Shown here: positions 53,751 to 61,589 of the stretch, in pieces
How positions within the stretch are numbered: position 1 is the first letter of the stretch
Layout: each line of letters starts with the position of its first letter
Assembly (NCBI GenBank): GCA_013285705.1
Contig: JABDHA010000011.1
Span: 1 to 61,589, forward strand
Direction: 5' to 3'
From: Acidobacteriota bacterium
GTDB taxonomy: Bacteria; Acidobacteriota; Terriglobia; Terriglobales; Acidobacteriaceae
DNA length: 61,589 bases
Made by a program: the position numbers and the translations under genes
Notes under the pieces: generated by a model
What the model was told of the DNA's origin: nothing
Database searches by the model: none
What the model saw: only the letters and a program-made list of their open reading frames with translations

Positions 53751-54454
53751 GCGTGGCTCATGTAGAAGAGGCTTAGCCGTGGCAATCTGTATTTTTCGAG
53801 CAGCCGCTTATGCAAAAACTGCTGTTCAATCTGACGAATCTGCACCGCCTGCATCCGCCTGCGATAGGGAGCCAATTCACGAGACGCTTGCTCTCGTACC
53901 GCAATGAGGTCCTCTTCCGGTGTCGTTGTCATAAGAATTGCGAAGAGCTTCTCTTCCATCACCGTGAGCGTCCGTTCCAGTTCTTCGAGGTTTGGCTGCT
54001 CTGTGCGAACACCTATGGCCAATCCGCGCAATCGCCAGCTCATTTCCTGCGCCGTCTGTTGCGCCATTTCGGCCAGCCTAGCCGCGCTTAGTTCTCCCGC
54101 GCACAACTCCAGGTGGGCGGCAATACGTTCTACCTCAAAACCCGGAGGTGGCCCTTCATCCTTGCCCGCTGGGACCGCGCCAATCGAAGCTTCCTTCATG
54201 TCTTCGACTGCGGCCATCACCTCCTGTGTGCAGTAGGCAAGGCCATTCACTCGTCGCACGCGAGCATGGGTCTTCCGCGCCTCATATTTTTCAAACGCTG
54301 CATCGATCCCGCGCAGTACCGCTTCCAGCGGCACACCCGCTCCGCGCCAGGCTTCAATCAATGCCCAGTCGAGGGTCGACAGCAAAAGCAGCGAACCGCG
54401 CCGCCGCTGAAAGTGCTCTTCGATTTCCGTAAAGTAATTGAAGTAGTTTTCCAA
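53747..54454 (-). CDS. Conserved hypothetical protein
   Basis: This 235-residue soluble and mainly helical protein has a recognisable opening (YFNYFTEIEEHFQRRRGS, then LSTLDWALIEAWRGAGVPLE and VLRGIDAAFEKYEARK). It has a single Cys at about residue 77 and a charged C-terminal helix set. I do not know a named family. Its stop overlaps the start of rlmD by four bases, indicating translational coupling, and coaX lies 28 bases upstream. A conserved link with RNA modification is possible but unproven. Confidence 0.7.
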   Translation of the reverse strand: MENYFNYFTEIEEHFQRRRGSLLLLSTLDWALIEAWRGAGVPLEAVLRGIDAAFEKYEARKTHARVRRVNGLAYCTQEVMAAVEDMKEASIGAVPAGKDEGPPPGFEVERIAAHLELCAGELSAARLAEMAQQTAQEMSWRLRGLAIGVRTEQPNLEELERTLTVMEEKLFAILMTTTPEEDLIAVREQASRELAPYRRRMQAVQIRQIEQQFLHKRLLEKYRLPRLSLFYMSHA

Positions 54455-54482
54455 AATACATCAATAAGATTGCGTCAATTTG

Positions 54483-55313
54483 TCAGGACCGCGGCTGCTG
54501 AGGCTCGGCAGCGTTCGCATGGACCTTTACGTTCCGATTGCGCTCGTAGATGATTCGCAGTCCATCGAGCGTGAGCATGTCATCTACAGCCGATATGTAC
54601 TTCGATTCATTCGCGATCAGGTGTGCGAGGCCGCCGGTGGCGACACATTTCGTTTCCGCTCCGAGCTTGGCGATCATGCGCTCCAGAATGCTGTCGACAA
54701 GGCCGATGTGCCCATAGAATAGACCGATCTGCAGATTGTCGACAGTGTTGGTGCCGATGATCTTCGCCGGGCGTTTAATCTCAACTCGCGGCAGACGGGC
54801 TGCGCGCGCAAACAGTGCTTCGGCGGAAATATTCAACCCGGGAGCAATGGCGCCGCCAAGAAATTCGCCCTTATGTGAGATCACATCGAAATTCGTTGCC
54901 GTACCGAAGTCGACCACGATGCAGGGGCCACCGTACTTTTGAAATGCACCTACACAATTGGCTACACGGTCTGCGCCCACTTCGCTCGGATTATCGGTAA
55001 GTATCGGCAGCCCGGTCTTCACTCCGGGCTCGATAAAGAGCGGTTTGTGATTGAAATAGCGCTCACAGAACTGGCGCAGAATCCAGTCGATCGGGGGCAC
55101 GACGGATGCGATTACGATGCCGGTGACGGCCTTGCTCTCCACGCCCTCGCTTTGCAGCAGACTCCGCACGAGAATGCCATATTCATCAGCAGTTTGCGTG
55201 TGTCGCGTGCTGATACGCCATGTAGCGCGCAAGCCGCTGATGCCTCCATCTTCCTGCAATGGGTAGAGCGCTATGACCGTATTCGTATTGTTTACGTTTA
55301 ATACCAGAAGCAT
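54483..55313 (-). CDS. coaX: Type III pantothenate kinase
   Basis: CoaX phosphorylates pantothenate, the first step of coenzyme A synthesis, and belongs to the ASKHA superfamily. GADRVANCVGAF contains the catalytic aspartate, VDFGTATNFDVI is the second phosphate motif, and GGAIAPGLNISAEALF follows. The first motif, usually DVGNT, reads NVNNT (residues 6-10), a change of the opening aspartate. The length of 276 is slightly above the common 250-270. The birA gene immediately precedes it with no bases between them, an order also seen as a fused protein in other bacteria. Confidence 0.92.
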   Translation of the reverse strand: MLLVLNVNNTNTVIALYPLQEDGGISGLRATWRISTRHTQTADEYGILVRSLLQSEGVESKAVTGIVIASVVPPIDWILRQFCERYFNHKPLFIEPGVKTGLPILTDNPSEVGADRVANCVGAFQKYGGPCIVVDFGTATNFDVISHKGEFLGGAIAPGLNISAEALFARAARLPRVEIKRPAKIIGTNTVDNLQIGLFYGHIGLVDSILERMIAKLGAETKCVATGGLAHLIANESKYISAVDDMLTLDGLRIIYERNRNVKVHANAAEPQQPRS

Positions 55314-56132
55314 CTATTTTCCACGCGCCTCTTTGATTTCGCGAACGCCGCCGGAGAAAACTGTGCGCAGACCCTCTGGCGTGCGTACCTGTAGAAAGCC
55401 GCGTGTATCCAGACCCTCGGTCACTCCGGCAAGGCCTTCCATCTCTTCCACGCGCACTTGCTTACCCCGCACCCAGCTTGACGCCCGTTCCAGCCGTTCA
55501 AGAATGGATTGAGTGGCAGCAATTGCGTTGGCGGGGGCTGAGAGCGCAAGTACTTCGCGATGGAGTGATTGTAGCAGGGCAACCAGCAACTCCTGCCGAG
55601 GCCATGCGCGCCCCGTTTCAATCTGTAATGACGTGGCAAGATTACGCAACTCAGGCGGAAACCCCTGTTGATGTACGTTGATGCCAATGCCGATGACGAG
55701 ATGACGAATGCGCGTCACCTCTGCATTGAGTTCTGTCAGAATGCCGCAAAATTTGCGCGTCCCGAGCAGAAGATCGTTAGGCCATCGCAGATCGCACACG
55801 AGTGACGTGACTTGCTGTACCGCGTCACGGACTGCCAGCCCGGCAGCAAGCGAAAGCCACAACACATCTGCAGGAGGAATACGCGGCCGCAGCAAAACAC
55901 TTACATACAGCCCTGAGCCTGCAGGAGACGACCATTCATGCAAGCCGCGTCCGCGTCCAGCTGTCTGCTCATCGGCAAAATAAACACTGCCATCCGGCGC
56001 ACCGGCCTCGGCCTGCTGCATGGCATGTGTGTTGGTCGAGTGAATCGTGGGAAAGAACTGCAGCTTGCCCGCAAATGGCGTGTCAGTTAATGCCAGATTC
56101 AATGCGGCGAAATCAAAACCGTCATCGAGCAT
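55314..56132 (-). CDS. birA: Biotin--[acetyl-CoA-carboxylase] ligase
   Basis: This enzyme activates biotin as biotinyl-AMP and attaches it to the biotin carboxyl carrier protein. STNTHAMQQAE at about 32-42 and the adenylate loop QTAGRGRG at 56-63 are visible, as are DLRWPNDLLLG and KFCGILTEL with the catalytic lysines. At 272 residues, and starting directly with the catalytic domain, it lacks the N-terminal DNA-binding domain of E. coli BirA, so it is a ligase only. It sits between nadC and coaX. Confidence 0.92.
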   Translation of the reverse strand: MLDDGFDFAALNLALTDTPFAGKLQFFPTIHSTNTHAMQQAEAGAPDGSVYFADEQTAGRGRGLHEWSSPAGSGLYVSVLLRPRIPPADVLWLSLAAGLAVRDAVQQVTSLVCDLRWPNDLLLGTRKFCGILTELNAEVTRIRHLVIGIGINVHQQGFPPELRNLATSLQIETGRAWPRQELLVALLQSLHREVLALSAPANAIAATQSILERLERASSWVRGKQVRVEEMEGLAGVTEGLDTRGFLQVRTPEGLRTVFSGGVREIKEARGK

Positions 56133-56137
56133 GCCGG

Positions 56138-57022
56138 CTAATAAATCTCCGCCGTAATCTTCATGCTCAAATCCACAGCAATTGCGGAATGCGTCAGGGC
56201 GCCAACAGAAATGTAATCCACACCAGCGAGCGCGTACTTGCGGACATTCTCGATCAGGATGCCACCGGAGGCCTCAATCGGAATTGTCAGTCCACGTCCG
56301 CGCACGATGCCGACTGCCTTCTTCACCTCTGCAGGGGACATGTTGTCCAGCAGCAGGGATTCAGCTCCGTTGTCGAGCGCCGTTTCCAATTCTTCAAAGG
56401 TCCGCACTTCAATATCAATAGTTTGGCCAGGCTTGCGCAATTCACATGCACGCTTCAGAACCTTTTCAATACCACCACCGAGCGAGATGTGATTGTTTTT
56501 GATCAGTATGCCGTCGGAGAGATCAAGTCGATGATTTTCTCCTCCGCCGCAGCGTACCGCATATTTATCCAGAACGCGCAATCCGGGAATCGTCTTGCGT
56601 GTGTCCAGCACACGAGCTCCCGTCCCGCTAATGGCGTCGGCATATTGCCGGGTCACAGTGGAGATGCCGCTCATGCGCTGCATCAGGTTCAGGATCACGC
56701 GCTCGCAGGCTAGAATGACGCGGGCATTATGGCGAATGACAGCGATCGCCTGACCCTTCTTCACACGTACGCCTTCAAATATTTCCGGATGACTGACGAC
56801 TTCGTAACGGCCACTGTTACGTTTATCGAGGCGCGCAAAAATTTCCAGAAATCGCGGAATGCAGCCCAAACCGGAGACAACGCAATCCTGTTTGGCAATA
56901 ATCGTGGCCGAGGCGCGCAGATCGGGCTCAATGGTAATGGCGGTTGTCACGTCGCTGGTGGCCTTGTCCTCCACCAGCGCCTGTTCCAGAATTGCCTCAA
57001 TCCGTCTACTCTTCCAGTCCAT
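56138..57022 (-). CDS. nadC: Nicotinate-nucleotide pyrophosphorylase (carboxylating)
   Basis: NadC makes nicotinate mononucleotide from quinolinate and PRPP in de novo NAD synthesis. Conserved elements include LNLMQRMSGISTVTRQYA, DTRKTIPGLRVLDKYAV with RCGGGENHRLDLSDG, and IKNNHI. IDIEVRTFEELETAL and IEASGGI in the second half complete the barrel. At 294 residues it is normal. It follows valS by 15 bases and precedes birA by five on the minus strand. Confidence 0.95.
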   Translation of the reverse strand: MDWKSRRIEAILEQALVEDKATSDVTTAITIEPDLRASATIIAKQDCVVSGLGCIPRFLEIFARLDKRNSGRYEVVSHPEIFEGVRVKKGQAIAVIRHNARVILACERVILNLMQRMSGISTVTRQYADAISGTGARVLDTRKTIPGLRVLDKYAVRCGGGENHRLDLSDGILIKNNHISLGGGIEKVLKRACELRKPGQTIDIEVRTFEELETALDNGAESLLLDNMSPAEVKKAVGIVRGRGLTIPIEASGGILIENVRKYALAGVDYISVGALTHSAIAVDLSMKITAEIY

Positions 57023-57037
57023 AGGTCCCTCAAATCG

Positions 57038-59800
57038 TTAGGCAAGCTGCTCCAGCTTTGTAATAGCGTCCAAAGTCTCCTTACGCAGCATTGCAGCTTC
57101 CGATGCCTGTTTCTTCAAACCCGAAACAACTTTTTCCGGAGCCTTTGCGAGAAATGCCACGTTGTCGAGCTGGCGTTCAGCATTCAGCAAGACTTTTTCG
57201 TATTGCTCCAGTTTTTTACGCAGGCGCTCACGCTCGACTGCTACATCAATCTTCTTTTCATACGGCAAACCGACCGTGAAGTTGGACCTTGTTCTCGTGT
57301 TGGCAGGGCTCAGGTTCCAGTGCGGCGGGAATTCAATCGCCGAGACGCGTGCGAGTTTCTCAACGATAGCGCGGTTTGTTTCCGTGAGTTCCCTAACCTG
57401 TGCGGAAGTTGCCATCTCGATGGTCACATGCTCACGTTCGGGTACATCGAGATCTTTACGCAAGGCCCGAACCATCACAATCAGCTCTTGCAACTGTGCC
57501 ATATCTGCTTCGACCGTTACGCTGAGCGCTTCCTCCATCGGCTGCGGATACCGAGTCAGCGCAATCGACTTCGCCGGCGTCCTGCCGTCATACACCGCAT
57601 GCCACAGCTCTTCCGTAAGGAATGGCATAAATGGCGAAAGCAGCCGCAGCGCCGCTTCAAACGTACTCAAAAGTGTCGTCAAAGCCGACTTGCTGGCTTG
57701 CTGATTTGCCGAGTGGCTGAAGTCGAGCCGCAGCTTGACGATCTCCAGGTACCAGTCGCAAAAATCACCCCAGAAGAACTGATAGACAAGGCTCGCTGCT
57801 TCATGAAAGCGATATTCACCTAATGCCTTGTTCACTTCGGCTGCCGTGCTATTCAGTCGCGAAACAATCCAGTGGGCTTCAATCGGAGCATTCTCATCCG
57901 GTCCAAACGAATTCACCAGCGTCTTAGGATGAACAACGATGCCAGCCTCTGCCGCGCGATCCACATTCATAAAGATGAACCGTGCAGCATTCCATATCTT
58001 GTTCGCAAAGGCGCGATAACCTTCTGTGCGCGCTTCGCTGAAGGCAATGTCGGTTCCGGGAGAAGCCATTGCCGCCAGCGTGAAGCGCACTGCATCCGTC
58101 CCGTAGCGTTCCACAATCTCGATTGGGTCGATCACATTGCCCTTGGTTTTCGACATTTTCTGACGGTCGGCATCGCGCACCAGCGCGTGAATATAGACTT
58201 CACGGAAGGGTACAGCATCTTTCAGGGTGCGTTTCGAGCCGTCGGCCATGGGCACGTCCAGCATGAAGTGGCAGCCGAGCATGATCATGCGTGCCACCCA
58301 GAAAAAGAGGATGTCGAAGCCCGTAACGAGCAGCTGCGTCGGATAAAAGACATCAAGGTCGTGCGTGTGGCGCGGCCATCCAAAGACGGAGCAGGGAAGC
58401 AGCCCGGACGAGAACCACGTGTCGAGCACATCCGTTTCCTGGTCCAATTCCGCACTGCCACAATACGAGCATTTTGCCGGAGTCTCCCGAGCGACAGTGA
58501 TCTGCTTGCAATTCCGGCAATGCCATGCGGGAATGCGATGCCCCCACCAAAGCTGCCGCGAGATGCACCAGTCATGGATGTTGCGCATCCACTCGAAATA
58601 CGTCTTCGCATACTGTTCAGGCGTGAACTTGATGTGACCCTGCTCGACGGCTGCGATGGCTTTGTCGGCGAGCGGCTGAATTTTGACGAACCACTGTGTA
58701 GAAAGCCGTGGCTCGATCACTGCTCCCGAGCGCTGGCTGATTGCTATGGCAAGCGCATGCTCCTTCACATCGACGAGCAGATCGCGCTCGCGCAGGTCAG
58801 CCACAATACGCTCGCGAGCTTCGTAGCGGTCCAGTCCATGATAGGGTGATCCAGGCAGATCAATGCGCGCCCGCTCGTCCATAATGATCGGTTTGGGCAG
58901 GGCATGACGTTCGCCGATCGCAAAGTCATTGGGATCGTGTGCGGGTGTCACCTTCACTGCGCCGGTGCCGAATTCCGGATTTGCCCACTCGTCGGTGATG
59001 ACCGGAATCTCCCGCTCGGGGGCACTATCCACTCCGCTCAAGGGCAGACGCAGCAGCTTGCCATGCAGTGTCAGATAGCGCTCATCGCGCGGGTTTACCG
59101 CTACCGCTACGTCGCCCAGCATCGTTTCAGGTCGGGTGGTTGCGATTACCACCGAGCCGGAGCCGTCAGCGAGAGGATAGCGAAGATGATAGAGCTTTCC
59201 AGAGCGCTCTGCGTGCTCCACTTCGAGATCTGAAACGGCAGTTTGCTGCACCGGATCCCAGTTCACGATATAGGCGCCGCGATAGATCAGCCCCTGCTCG
59301 TGCAGCCGCACAAAGGCGTCCTTCACAGCAATGGACAGGTTATCGTCCATCGTGAAGTACTCGCGCGTCCAGTCCACGCTCGCGCCCAACCGTTTCATCT
59401 GGTCGAGAATCGCGCCGCCGTAGTGCTGCTTCCACTGCCATACGCGTTCGACGAAAGCCTCGCGTCCCAGTTCCTGCCGAGATTTATTTTCAGAAGCCAG
59501 CTGGCGCTCCACCATCATCTGCGTGGCAATGCCGGCATGGTCCGTTCCCGGCAGCCATAGCGCCAGGTCGCCCAGCATACGACGCCAGCGCGTCAGAATA
59601 TCCATCTCCGTCTGGTTGAGCATGTGCCCCATGTGTAGACGGCCGGTAACGTTCGGAGGAGGCAGCAGAATCGTGAAAGGAGGCGCAGCGGGAGCGCCGT
59701 CGGGTGTGGGCGCGTCGAAGAGACGTTCGCGCACCCAGTATTCCGCCCAGCGATCTTCAATCGCTGTCGGATCATAAGCTTTGGGCAGATCGTGCGACAT
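57038..59800 (-). CDS. valS: Valyl-tRNA synthetase
   Basis: This class I aminoacyl-tRNA synthetase of 920 residues has PPPNVTGRLHMGHM with HMGH at 56-59 and the KMSKTKGN motif after the editing domain. A zinc-ribbon pair (HCRNC and CSYCG) sits before the DVLDTWFSSGL segment. The C-terminal coiled coil, rich in Arg and Lys (VAVERERLRKKLEQYEKVLL), is characteristic of ValS. No frameshift is apparent. It is separated from bamD by a hairpin terminator, so it likely starts its own transcript. Confidence 0.96.
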   Translation of the reverse strand: MSHDLPKAYDPTAIEDRWAEYWVRERLFDAPTPDGAPAAPPFTILLPPPNVTGRLHMGHMLNQTEMDILTRWRRMLGDLALWLPGTDHAGIATQMMVERQLASENKSRQELGREAFVERVWQWKQHYGGAILDQMKRLGASVDWTREYFTMDDNLSIAVKDAFVRLHEQGLIYRGAYIVNWDPVQQTAVSDLEVEHAERSGKLYHLRYPLADGSGSVVIATTRPETMLGDVAVAVNPRDERYLTLHGKLLRLPLSGVDSAPEREIPVITDEWANPEFGTGAVKVTPAHDPNDFAIGERHALPKPIIMDERARIDLPGSPYHGLDRYEARERIVADLRERDLLVDVKEHALAIAISQRSGAVIEPRLSTQWFVKIQPLADKAIAAVEQGHIKFTPEQYAKTYFEWMRNIHDWCISRQLWWGHRIPAWHCRNCKQITVARETPAKCSYCGSAELDQETDVLDTWFSSGLLPCSVFGWPRHTHDLDVFYPTQLLVTGFDILFFWVARMIMLGCHFMLDVPMADGSKRTLKDAVPFREVYIHALVRDADRQKMSKTKGNVIDPIEIVERYGTDAVRFTLAAMASPGTDIAFSEARTEGYRAFANKIWNAARFIFMNVDRAAEAGIVVHPKTLVNSFGPDENAPIEAHWIVSRLNSTAAEVNKALGEYRFHEAASLVYQFFWGDFCDWYLEIVKLRLDFSHSANQQASKSALTTLLSTFEAALRLLSPFMPFLTEELWHAVYDGRTPAKSIALTRYPQPMEEALSVTVEADMAQLQELIVMVRALRKDLDVPEREHVTIEMATSAQVRELTETNRAIVEKLARVSAIEFPPHWNLSPANTRTRSNFTVGLPYEKKIDVAVERERLRKKLEQYEKVLLNAERQLDNVAFLAKAPEKVVSGLKKQASEAAMLRKETLDAITKLEQLA

Positions 59801-59867
59801 TATGAATGTGAACCTAACCTTTCACGATAAAGCATTTCGTCCATAGGTGCATGCGCCGGACAGCAGA

Positions 59868-59891
59868 AAGGCCGCCTGAAGAGGCGGCCTT
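59868..59891 (-). terminator. Rho-independent terminator downstream of bamD
   Basis: AAGGCCGCCT and AGGCGGCCTT are perfect ten-base arms around a GAAG loop (59868-59891). Read on the minus strand, the hairpin comes about 24 bases after the bamD stop and is followed by TTTCTGCTG. The stem is very GC-rich and this is the clearest terminator in the window. Confidence 0.8.
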
Positions 59892-59914
59892 CGCTGGCTG
59901 AGGTTGTTCCCGTC

Positions 59915-61576
59915 TTAGAACGGATTCAGCTTGTCCAGACCCTTCTTCTTTTTCTTCGTAGAAGATTCCTTGCTCTTGTCGACCGGGACGTTCGGATTCT
60001 TCTTTCCCTTGGTTGTGCCGGTCTGCACCTGCGCGGGCTGGCTTCCGGCCTTAACGTCGTTAACCTGATCCGGAGCGGCCGCCGGTTTATCAACCGCTGG
60101 CAGAGCCGCGTTGGTGTTCGTCGGGCCAACTGGTTTCAACCCATACTCTGCACCGGGGTTCGCCGGGGCTGGAGCAGGGCTTCCTGCGCCTTCAGGTGCA
60201 GCGCCACTTCCAGCAGCGCCACCGTTTCCGGGAGCTGCCTCGTTGCCGCCACCAGCGGCCGGGGCTTCTCCATTACTGGAGCCCGCGCTGCTGTTACCGC
60301 TGGGATTCACGATCTCGACGCTCGTTGAGTTACCGCCGCTGGTCCCTGTCGGAACGGCTTCCATCTCTACTGCGGCGCCGCTATTCGTACCCCCTGCTGC
60401 TGCCTCGCCAGACGAGGATGCTGCCGCAGCCGCTGAAGCCGTAGTCGTTCCTCCGCCGTAGCCTGGACCCGCTGGAACCGGCTCGCCCTTGAGCGCTGCA
60501 TTGAACATCGCAACTGTCTTGTCCCGCACCTGGGGAGCTGTCGTCTGCTGTGGATCCGTCAGGGTTGGCTCACCCACGCGTGCGGCGTGCACCGTTGTTG
60601 GCCCTTGCTTTATCAAGAGCATGGCCCGGTCCTTCAGCTTGACCGTGGTGCGGCTGCCTTCTTCTGCTTCGCTTTCGGCCAACTGAGCTTGCGTCGGCTC
60701 AGGCACGGGGCGGCCCATGGCAATCAGGCGGTCCTTCGCGTCTTCCACGTGCGGAGCCATCGCATACCGCGTGACTACACGGCTATAGGCGTCTGCGGCG
60801 CGATCATTGTAGGCCTTCACCAGCTCAGCCTTGGCCTTCGGTGGAAGATTCAATTTGTCGGCCAACTGCGCCTGTGTCACATACGCATCACCCAGTGTGA
60901 TCAGCGTCTGGTCACTCTGGCTAAAGATCGGATAGCTGTCCGCGACCGTTTGCAGGCGGGCGATGGTCGCCTGCCAGTTTTCGTGCGAGGCATAGAACTG
61001 GCCTATCTCAAACTCGCGTGAGGCCAGCACCTCCTGCACATCGCGCAGGCGTTGCTTCGCGCGCGGAATGAGCGGCGAATCCGGGAACTGCTGGATCATC
61101 TGGCGATATTCGGATTCCGCATGCATTACGTTCTGCGGGTCGCGGTCGGGCTTTGCCATCTGCTGGAAGTAGATGTCGCCCACCTTCATCTGCGCCTCTG
61201 CTGCTTCCGGCGTGTTGGGGAAGAAGGTGATGAAGTCCTTGTATTCCTGTTCTGCCTGGGTCAGCGCTGCCGAGCCGCCCTCTTTGTACCAGGTGTCGCC
61301 TACGGCCAGCTTCGCGCGCATCGCGTACTCGGTGTCAGGGTAGGTGTTCAGCAACGTCTGCAGGTCGAGACGGGCCACGTCAAACTTACCCTTTTTCATC
61401 GCGACCATGGCCTTGTCGAACAACTCTTTATCCGGCTGGCGTGAGTTCACATTGCCCAGCGGGTTGGCACTCAGGTCTGTCTGCTTCTTTTTCTTCTTCT
61501 TCCCGATTGCGTTGGCCGCAGGCACCATCGCGAGGCACAAACAAACAGCCGAGACTTGGGTAACAAAACGATTCAT
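59915..61576 (-). CDS. BamD-like outer membrane assembly protein with disordered C-terminal tail
   Basis: This tetratricopeptide-repeat protein of 553 residues has a signal peptide (cleavage at AANA, about residues 20-23). Five TPR-like repeats span about 45-290, starting with DKELFDKAMVAMKKGKFDVA, AEQEYKDFITFFPNTPEAAE and AESEYRQMIQQFPDSPLIPR, as in BamD/YfiO of the beta-barrel assembly machine. From about 370 to the end it is low-complexity (Gly, Ala, Ser, Pro, Asn), probably disordered, closing in a lysine-rich tail. A Lys run at 26-31 follows the signal. No lipoprotein box with a clear Cys was found, unlike typical BamD. It may also be a related TPR protein. Confidence 0.78.
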   Translation of the reverse strand: MNRFVTQVSAVCLCLAMVPAANAIGKKKKKKQTDLSANPLGNVNSRQPDKELFDKAMVAMKKGKFDVARLDLQTLLNTYPDTEYAMRAKLAVGDTWYKEGGSAALTQAEQEYKDFITFFPNTPEAAEAQMKVGDIYFQQMAKPDRDPQNVMHAESEYRQMIQQFPDSPLIPRAKQRLRDVQEVLASREFEIGQFYASHENWQATIARLQTVADSYPIFSQSDQTLITLGDAYVTQAQLADKLNLPPKAKAELVKAYNDRAADAYSRVVTRYAMAPHVEDAKDRLIAMGRPVPEPTQAQLAESEAEEGSRTTVKLKDRAMLLIKQGPTTVHAARVGEPTLTDPQQTTAPQVRDKTVAMFNAALKGEPVPAGPGYGGGTTTASAAAAASSSGEAAAGGTNSGAAVEMEAVPTGTSGGNSTSVEIVNPSGNSSAGSSNGEAPAAGGGNEAAPGNGGAAGSGAAPEGAGSPAPAPANPGAEYGLKPVGPTNTNAALPAVDKPAAAPDQVNDVKAGSQPAQVQTGTTKGKKNPNVPVDKSKESSTKKKKKGLDKLNPF

Positions 61577-61589
61577 AACACCTCGAAGT

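Noticed and set aside
56729..57823. Open frame of 364 codons on the plus strand across nadC and valS
   Set aside because: Antisense to two well-supported genes; the product is rich in Cys, Arg and His with no recognisable fold.
57872..58849. Long open frame (325 codons) on the plus strand opposite valS
   Set aside because: It lies entirely antisense to a clear valyl-tRNA synthetase and its translation has no domain character. Such frames are expected in GC-rich coding DNA.
60111..60461. Plus-strand frame rich in Pro, Ala and Gly
   Set aside because: It is the antisense image of the low-complexity tail of the BamD-like gene, which explains its composition.

Overview
The window looks like a chromosomal segment of an acidobacterium, probably class Terriglobia (Acidobacteriaceae-like). 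This is an inference. It rests on two large FtsX/MacB-type permeases of the 'acidobacterial duplicated orphan permease' kind with no ATPase beside them, on a Gram-negative envelope gene set (Kdo transferase, LpxK, heptosyltransferase, BamD), and on moderate-to-high GC housekeeping genes. No tRNA, rRNA, CRISPR array, transposase or phage gene was seen, and no gap between genes exceeds about 300 bases.

Region 1 (1-16.6 kb) is a surface polysaccharide locus, visibly more AT-rich than the rest. It holds a deoxysugar set on the minus strand (RmlC-type epimerase, NAD-dependent epimerase, RmlD-type reductase), six family-2 glycosyltransferases, a Wzy-like polymerase, two methyltransferases, two Wzx-like flippases and one secreted five-bladed-propeller-like protein. 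Two genes here are broken in informative ways. The secreted protein is cut off by a run of ten G, and nine G would restore a C-terminal repeat domain. The second flippase lacks its N-terminus, and part of that N-terminus is readable in another frame just upstream. No initiating phosphoglycosyltransferase, Wzz or export channel is in view.

Region 2 (16.6-29.9 kb) is housekeeping: a peroxiredoxin-like gene, ffh, a short-chain dehydrogenase, a DUF4230 protein, pyrG, moaA, then a minus-strand electron-transfer-flavoprotein block (etfB, small membrane protein, etfA, small membrane protein, ETF-ubiquinone oxidoreductase, acetyltransferase, small zinc-ribbon protein).

Region 3 (30-49.7 kb) has a secreted M20 peptidase, a KdsC-like phosphatase, the permease pair, der, a DinG-type helicase, a secreted amidohydrolase, queD-queE, and a compact LPS operon (waaA-lpxK-heptosyltransferase-ICMT-like methyltransferase-DUF3108). 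Region 4 (49.3-61.6 kb) is a long minus-strand series running bamD, valS, nadC, birA, coaX, an unknown gene, rlmD, comEC and a small unknown gene, with tight spacing from valS to rlmD and a clear hairpin terminator between bamD and valS.
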